From JASHVB01 sp049522565 (GTDB taxonomy: Bacteria; Pseudomonadota; Alphaproteobacteria; Acetobacterales; Acetobacteraceae): 9,316 nucleotides of DNA. Below are positions 4,952 through 9,316 of the stretch, piece by piece. Both the position numbers and the translations under genes were made by a program. Each line of letters starts with the position of its first letter. Position 1 is the first letter of the stretch. The stretch spans positions 1 through 9,316 of the forward strand of contig JBEKNT010000271.1 of assembly GCA_049522565.1 (NCBI GenBank), in the 5' to 3' direction. The notes under the pieces were generated by a model. That model had not been told where the DNA came from and made no database searches. It worked only from the letters and a program-made list of their open reading frames with translations.

Positions 4952-7900
4952 ATGCCGCAGCAACTCCTCTCCGACTACCTCGCCGAAATCACCCGCATCC
5001 GCGCCATGCGCGCCGGAACCGGCGAGATCAGCTATTACGGCGCGCTGACCGGGGCGCTGAACGCGGCGGGCGAGCGGCTGAAGCCGCGTGTCTTCTGCGT
5101 GCCGAACCTGCGCAACCGTGGCTCGGGCTTTCCCGACATGGGCCTGTTCGTCGCGGCGCGTGGGATGCCCCTGGAGGACTGGCCGGAAACCCGTAACCCG
5201 GAGCGGGGCGTCGTGGAAGTCGACGACATCCCGGCCGACCTGTCGGTCAAGTCCGGCAGCGCCCAGGTGCGCCGCTATCTCGCTGCCTATGGCCTGGTGC
5301 TGGTCACCAACTATCGCGACTTCGTGCTGCTGGGCCGGGACGCGCGCGGCCAGCCCGAGCGGCGGGAGAGCTTCAGCTTCGGTTGTGCCGATGCGGCCGC
5401 GTTCTTTACCTTGGCGCATGGCACAAGACGCCCACCGGGCCTTGCCGCGCGCTTCGCCGAGTTTCTCGAACGCGTGCTGCTGCACCAAGCGCCGCTCGCC
5501 CGGCCGGAAGACGTTGCCTTCTTCCTCGCGTCATACGCGCGCGACGCGTTGGCCCGGGTGGAAGCGCAGGCCAGTCTTCCCGCTTTCGCCGAACTGCGGA
5601 ATGCGTTGCAGGAGGCGCTGGGGCTGCGGTTCGAGGGACCGAAGGGCGAGCACCTGTTCCGCAGCACCCTGGTGCAAACACTGTTCTACGGATTGTTCAG
5701 CGCCTGGGTGGAGGTTGCGCAAGAGGGCCAGGCGAACTTCGATTGGCGCGCGGCCGGCTGGACCCTCCACGTTCCCTTCGTCGATACGCTGTTCCAGCGC
5801 ATTGCCACGCCACAATACCTCAAGCCGCTCGGATTGGAGGAACCGCTTTCGTGGGCGGCAGCGGCGCTCAATCGGGTGGATCGCGACGCTTTCTTCGCCC
5901 GTTTCGAAGAGGCCGATGCCGTCCGGTATTTCTACGAGCCATTCCTCGCGGCATTCGATCCCGAACTGAGGAAGCAGCTCGGTGTATGGTACACACCGCG
6001 CGAGATTGTCCGCTATATGGTCGAGCGGGTCGATCAGGTGCTGCGCAGTGAACTCGGTCTAGCGGACGGACTGGCCGATCCCTCGGTGTGGATACTCGAC
6101 CCTTGTTGCGGCACTGGCTCCTACCTGGTCGAGGTACTGGACCGCATTGCTCGCACGCTGCGCGCCAAGGGCGAGGATGCGCTGACGGCAGATGATTTGA
6201 AGCAGGCGGCAATGACACGCGTCGCCGGGTTCGAGATTATGCCGGCACCCTATGTGATCGCCCATTGGCAGATGGGACACGCCCTGCGTCGCGTGGGTGC
6301 GCCACTAGGTCAGGACGAGCGTGCCGCGATTTATTTAACGAATGCATTGACTGGATGGGCAGCGCCCCGGGAAGCCGATGCCCCGGACACAGCGCAACGG
6401 GGCATTCGCTACAGCTACCCGCCGCTTGCCGACGAACGTGACGAAGCGGCACGAGTAAAGCGGGTGCGGCCAATCCTCGTAGTGCTCGGCAACCCGCCGT
6501 ACAACGCGTTCGCCGGCACCTCACCCGCTGAAGAGTCAGGTTTGGTTGAACCGTACAAGGAGGGGCTCCAGCGGGACTGGGACATTCGTAAATTCAATCT
6601 GGATGATCTCTACGTCCGGTTCTTTCGGGTGGCCGAGCGGCGTATCGCCGAGGGCACTGGTCGCGGCGTCGTGTGTTTCATCAGTAATAACTCCTGGCTC
6701 TCGTTTGCCTCTTATGTCGTCATGCGCCAGCGTTTTCTCACGGAGTTCGACCGAATTTGGATCGACAACCTACATGGAGACCGCCGAATAACAGAATACG
6801 GCCCCGATGGCCGAACGAGCGAGACCATATTCGCGCTTCGTGGTTTTTCACCGGGCATCAGGCAGGGCACAGCGATATCCCTGATCGTACGAGCAAGTCA
6901 GCGATCTCGTGAGAAGAGAGTCTTGTTCAACGACGGCATAAATGCTTCCGGAGCTGAAGATAGACGGGCCGAGCTATTGGCAAGTCTCGAACTTGCGGAC
7001 TTCGATAAGCAGTATATTCGCGTCCAGCCAACACGTGCTAATCGTTTCACATTTCAACCGAGCGAGATCGCGAGCGACTACGCATTATGGCCAAGGCTGC
7101 CTCAGTTGGCTGCACAGGATGAGATGCCCGGTCTTCAGGAGCTTCGCCAAGAGGCGCTGATAGATCGTAGCCGTGACGAACTTGCCCGCCGGATGCAACG
7201 ATATTTCGACCTCAATGAAACGCTCCTATCGTTGCGCCATGATGATTGTGGACCAGTGTATGACATGGCTAGGTTTGTAGCCGCGAAAGCGCGGACGACC
7301 CTGCTAGGAGCGGAGCATTACGACGACAAGAATCTACGTCGCTATCACCAAAGGCCTTTTGAAGAGAGTTGGTGCTATCACACGAATACCAGACCTATTT
7401 GGAATGACCCACGTCCTGAATTGGCCGCCATGATCAGTGAAAAGAACCCGGCGATCGTGAGCAGGGCATACCGCGAACGCCCTCATGAAGGTCCGCATAT
7501 GCTCCTGACGACCGCGTTGCCGGACTACCACCTGCTTCGGCCCAACTGCTTTGCGATCACGTTTTTCCAATTGGACAAGCGAGCCAACCTCTCCACCGCT
7601 TCGCGCGCCTGGCTCGCCATGCTCGGCCTGCCGGACCCCGATGACAACCGTGATATCGCCGCCCTTCCCTGGCACCACGCGCTTGCTATCGGCTACGCAC
7701 CTGCATGGCTGGCCGAAAATGCGGACGGCATCCGGCAGGACTGGCCCCGCGTGCCGTTGCCCAACAACGCTGATCTGCTGCGCGCCTCGGCCACGCTCGG
7801 CGCTCGCGTCGCCGCGTTGCTCGATCCCGACACGCCGGTACCGGGCGTCTGCAACGGCTCCGTCCACCCGGCGCTCGCAACCATTGCTGTGCCGACAAAA

Positions 7901-8365
7901 CGCGGCGGCGGTTCGATGACCGAGGCCGACCGCATGCTCAGCGCCGGCTGGGGCCATGCCGGCAAGGGCGGTGCGGTGATGCCGGGGCGAGGACGCATCG
8001 TCACGCGCGACTACGCGCCCGACGAAGCGCCGACCCAGGCCGAAGCCGCATCGCTGGGCGCACACACCAACGATGTATTCCTCAACGATGACGCCTATTG
8101 GCGCAACATCCCCGAGACGGTCTGGAGCTTCACCATCGGCGGCTATCAGGTGCTGAAGAAGTTCCTGTCCTACCGCGAACGCCCGCTGCTCGGCCGCGCA
8201 CTCACGCTGGTCGAGGTGCGGTATGTGCGCGACGTGGCACGCCGCCTCGCCGCACTCCGACTGATGGCGCCGGAGTTGGACGCCAATTATCGCGCCTGCG
8301 CCGCCGCACACCGTCCGTTGGACGAAGCGGCCGGCACTCAGGGAATTGCCGCAGCCCCAGCCTGA
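4952..8365 (+). CDS. Single-chain type ISP/IIG-like restriction-modification enzyme: N6-adenine methyltransferase with altered nuclease motif, no helicase
   Basis: A 1137-aa DNA-modifying enzyme, probably acting alone as methyltransferase with or without endonuclease in phage defence. Residues 1-150 look like a PD-(D/E)xK nuclease: GEISYYGAL (24-32), RVFCVPNLRNRGSGFPDMGLF (46-66), GVVEVDD (86-92), SAQVRRYL (103-110), VTNYRDFVLLG (118-128). The expected E-x-K reads E89-V-D91. Residues 150-330 form a helical connector; no Walker A/SF2 helicase motifs are seen. A gamma-class m6A methyltransferase follows: WYTP (346-349), DPCCGTGSY (383-391), NPPY (514-517), FISNNSWL (576-583). Residues about 640-860, rich in rare codons and AT, are probably the target-recognition part. 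From about 858 the C-terminus matches the type ISP specificity region in style (DWPRVPLP about 930; DVFLNDDAYWRNIPE from 1041; GGYQVLKKFLSYRER 1063-1077). The ATG follows an in-frame TGA at 4943 and has little Shine-Dalgarno. Confidence 0.88.
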   Translation: MPQQLLSDYLAEITRIRAMRAGTGEISYYGALTGALNAAGERLKPRVFCVPNLRNRGSGFPDMGLFVAARGMPLEDWPETRNPERGVVEVDDIPADLSVKSGSAQVRRYLAAYGLVLVTNYRDFVLLGRDARGQPERRESFSFGCADAAAFFTLAHGTRRPPGLAARFAEFLERVLLHQAPLARPEDVAFFLASYARDALARVEAQASLPAFAELRNALQEALGLRFEGPKGEHLFRSTLVQTLFYGLFSAWVEVAQEGQANFDWRAAGWTLHVPFVDTLFQRIATPQYLKPLGLEEPLSWAAAALNRVDRDAFFARFEEADAVRYFYEPFLAAFDPELRKQLGVWYTPREIVRYMVERVDQVLRSELGLADGLADPSVWILDPCCGTGSYLVEVLDRIARTLRAKGEDALTADDLKQAAMTRVAGFEIMPAPYVIAHWQMGHALRRVGAPLGQDERAAIYLTNALTGWAAPREADAPDTAQRGIRYSYPPLADERDEAARVKRVRPILVVLGNPPYNAFAGTSPAEESGLVEPYKEGLQRDWDIRKFNLDDLYVRFFRVAERRIAEGTGRGVVCFISNNSWLSFASYVVMRQRFLTEFDRIWIDNLHGDRRITEYGPDGRTSETIFALRGFSPGIRQGTAISLIVRASQRSREKRVLFNDGINASGAEDRRAELLASLELADFDKQYIRVQPTRANRFTFQPSEIASDYALWPRLPQLAAQDEMPGLQELRQEALIDRSRDELARRMQRYFDLNETLLSLRHDDCGPVYDMARFVAAKARTTLLGAEHYDDKNLRRYHQRPFEESWCYHTNTRPIWNDPRPELAAMISEKNPAIVSRAYRERPHEGPHMLLTTALPDYHLLRPNCFAITFFQLDKRANLSTASRAWLAMLGLPDPDDNRDIAALPWHHALAIGYAPAWLAENADGIRQDWPRVPLPNNADLLRASATLGARVAALLDPDTPVPGVCNGSVHPALATIAVPTKRGGGSMTEADRMLSAGWGHAGKGGAVMPGRGRIVTRDYAPDEAPTQAEAASLGAHTNDVFLNDDAYWRNIPETVWSFTIGGYQVLKKFLSYRERPLLGRALTLVEVRYVRDVARRLAALRLMAPELDANYRACAAAHRPLDEAAGTQGIAAAPA

Positions 8366-8656
8366 GCGTTCGCGTCGGGTCGGCAGCTGCCTACCCGCCC
8401 AGCCGAACAGTGTCAGCCCTCGCGCTCCGGGGTGCTCGGGAGCCGACGGTCCGCTTGTGCCAAGTGTCCGGTTACAGAGCATCCCAGCTTGGCAACGGGG
8501 GGCGTGCCAAGCCACGCCAACACCCCATGCACCAGAACGGCTTCTCACCTCGTGCCGGCCGAATTCTCACCCACAGCACAATGAGACGCCGATGAGACTC
8601 CCCGGGCGTTCCGCCGGCGGCCGACAATTCCATTGACATCCGGCACTAACATTGTT
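8366..8656. other. Intergenic region after the methyltransferase gene
   Basis: No convincing gene is present in these 291 bp, which lie between the methyltransferase stop and the next plus-strand gene. They contain an 8-bp perfect hairpin (8487-8512), two TTCTCACC direct repeats with a 22-bp period (8542-8549, 8564-8571), two ATGAGAC repeats 11 bp apart (8581-8587, 8592-8598), a perfect 10-bp palindrome CCGCCGGCGG (8611-8620) and a strong promoter at the right end. The short reading frames here have no recognisable protein character. Confidence 0.6.
8487..8512. terminator. Perfect 8-bp hairpin, possible transcript end of the methyltransferase gene
   Basis: GCTTGGCA (8487-8494) pairs perfectly with TGCCAAGC (8505-8512) around a 10-nt G-rich loop (8495-8504), 122 bp after the stop codon. 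A further GTGCCAAG lies at 8457-8464. No T-run follows on either strand, so if it ends transcription it would do so without a classical U-tail, or it could protect the mRNA 3' end. Confidence 0.35.
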
Positions 8657-8661
8657 ATGCA
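8633..8661 (+). promoter_or_regulatory. Near-consensus sigma70 promoter with extended -10
   Basis: TTGACA (8633-8638) is a perfect -35. After exactly 17 nt comes TATGCA (8656-8661), preceded by TG one base earlier (8653-8654), which forms an extended -10. Transcription should begin about 7 nt later, at or next to the A of ATG 8669, predicting a leaderless mRNA. Such a close match stands out in this GC-rich window. Confidence 0.75.
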
Positions 8662-8668
8662 TACTGTC

Positions 8669-9316
8669 ATGGAGAACGCCGCGCCCGCCCCATCTTGTCC
8701 TGCCGCCTCCCCGGGTTCCGATCAGGGTCGGCCGGGCGCGACCATACCCGCGCGCATTGCCGCCTTCCTCCAAACGCTGCGCATTTTGCTCAACTACGGC
8801 CGTCATCTCACAGAAACCGTGAGTGACCGCGCCGCCGCCCCCAGTTTCGCCTCGATCGCCGTCTGCTTCGGCACCGCCCGCCTGGAGACCATCCTGGCCC
8901 ACCTGCAACGCGGCCTCCTGCGGGCGATCGCGCTGGAGCGCGTGTTGCTCGCGCGCGCGGCGCGTGGCCGCGACATCGCTTTGGTGGTGCCGCGCGTCCA
9001 CACGGTCGCCAAACCGCCCGCGCCGGCCGCCGATCCGCCTGCCCTCGCCGCCGATGGTGCCGCGGCGCCATCGGCCCCCGTCGCCCGAACGGCGGCAGCG
9101 CGCCCGGCCCGGCCTGCCGGCTGGAACGATCCCACCCTGTATATGCCGACCTTGGAGGAACTCGAGGCCCGGGTGCGCCGGCGCCCGTTGGGCCAGACCA
9201 TCATCGAGATCTGTCTCGATCTCGCCGTGGTGCCGGGCATCTGCACGGGTCCGTTCTGGAACGAGCTGTTCGACCTGATGCGCTGCTACGGCGGCACGCT
9301 GGCGACGTTGATGCAG
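8669..9316 (+). CDS. Hypothetical protein, Acetobacteraceae-type family of unknown function (3' end outside window)
   Basis: Hand translation gives an open frame of 216 codons from ATG 8669 that leaves the window. An N-terminal part (residues 1-105) has a Pro/Ala-rich head, then helices around PARIAAFLQTLRILLNYGRHLTETV (27-51) and SFASIAVCFGTARLETILAHLQRGLLRAIALERVLLARAARGRD (59-102). An Ala/Pro linker (about 115-150) follows. A second conserved-looking part reads GWNDPTLYMPTLEELEARVRRRPLGQTIIEICLDLAVVPGICTGPFWNELFDLMRCYGGTLATLMQ (151-216). I recall similar uncharacterised proteins, often multicopy, in Acetobacteraceae, but no function. No signal peptide or clear membrane span is seen. An in-frame ATG at 8657 lies inside the -10 box and would be upstream of the predicted transcript, so 8669 is preferred. 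No Shine-Dalgarno is present. Confidence 0.8.
   Translation, partial: MENAAPAPSCPAASPGSDQGRPGATIPARIAAFLQTLRILLNYGRHLTETVSDRAAAPSFASIAVCFGTARLETILAHLQRGLLRAIALERVLLARAARGRDIALVVPRVHTVAKPPAPAADPPALAADGAAAPSAPVARTAAARPARPAGWNDPTLYMPTLEELEARVRRRPLGQTIIEICLDLAVVPGICTGPFWNELFDLMRCYGGTLATLMQ

Noticed and set aside
4823..5488. N-terminal extension of the small QPDLF gene into the methyltransferase gene (open minus-strand frame to 5488)
   Set aside because: The extension is purely antisense to the nuclease-like region and crosses a TATACT promoter; only the part from ATG 4822 looks like a protein.
7334..8548. 404-aa minus-strand frame opposite the methyltransferase C-terminus
   Set aside because: The plus strand encodes conserved C-terminal blocks through the same bases; the antisense product has no recognisable pattern and is explained by third-position GC bias.
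8366..8632. tRNA-like or transposase-coding remnant after the methyltransferase gene
   Set aside because: No cloverleaf could be drawn around the TTGGCA hairpin and no frame has transposase residues; only short repeats can be supported.
8657..8668. ATG 8657 as start of the right-hand unknown gene
   Set aside because: It lies within the -10 hexamer of a near-consensus promoter, so it would not be in the transcript; ATG 8669 in the same frame fits the predicted +1.

Overview
The window reads as a high-GC alphaproteobacterial chromosome, most likely Acetobacteraceae/Rhodospirillales. This placement is inferred from GC near 70% in the housekeeping genes, from the protein flavour (Liv-type ABC genes, an HDAC-xseB pair, a TusA-like protein), and from the partial protein at the right end, which resembles from memory an uncharacterised Acetobacteraceae family. 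No tRNA, rRNA, CRISPR array or intact insertion sequence was seen.

Left block (1-2590, all minus strand): a tightly coupled branched-chain-amino-acid-type (HAAT) ABC transporter, transcribed livH, then livM, then livG. livH and livM are separated by 1 nt. livM and livG overlap as ATGA. livG runs off the left edge. No periplasmic binding protein and no second ATPase (livF) lie inside the window.

Between livH and the next operon (2591-2792) sits a pair of inverted palindromic repeats (REP/REPIN-like). The livH-proximal hairpin carries the Shine-Dalgarno-like sequence of livH.

Middle block (2793-4255, minus strand): a compact operon of a TusA-family sulfur carrier, a class II histone-deacetylase-fold amidohydrolase (GTG start decided by a strong AAGGAGG) and xseB (exonuclease VII small subunit). 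A GC-rich 246-bp gap follows, then a small unknown minus-strand gene (4502-4822) with a candidate beta-clamp-binding QPDLF motif and a TATACT box 6 nt before its ATG.

Right block (plus strand): the small gene is divergent from a 1137-aa single-chain restriction-modification-like enzyme (4952-8365) of the type ISP/IIG kind. It has an N-terminal PD-(D/E)xK-like nuclease region, a gamma-class N6-adenine methyltransferase (DPCCGTGSY, NPPY), a strikingly AT-richer target-recognition region and a conserved type-ISP-like C-terminus. It has no visible helicase. The position where the nuclease lysine is expected reads Asp (E-V-D), so the nuclease may be altered or dead. After a 291-bp intergenic stretch with an 8-bp perfect hairpin and a 22-bp-period repeat, a near-consensus extended -10 sigma70 promoter drives an unknown protein that runs off the right edge. 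Promoter geometry suggests its mRNA is leaderless, starting at ATG 8669.

The transporter and the TusA/HDAC/XseB operon are ordinary metabolism. The methyltransferase gene and its flanks are the accessory part of the window.
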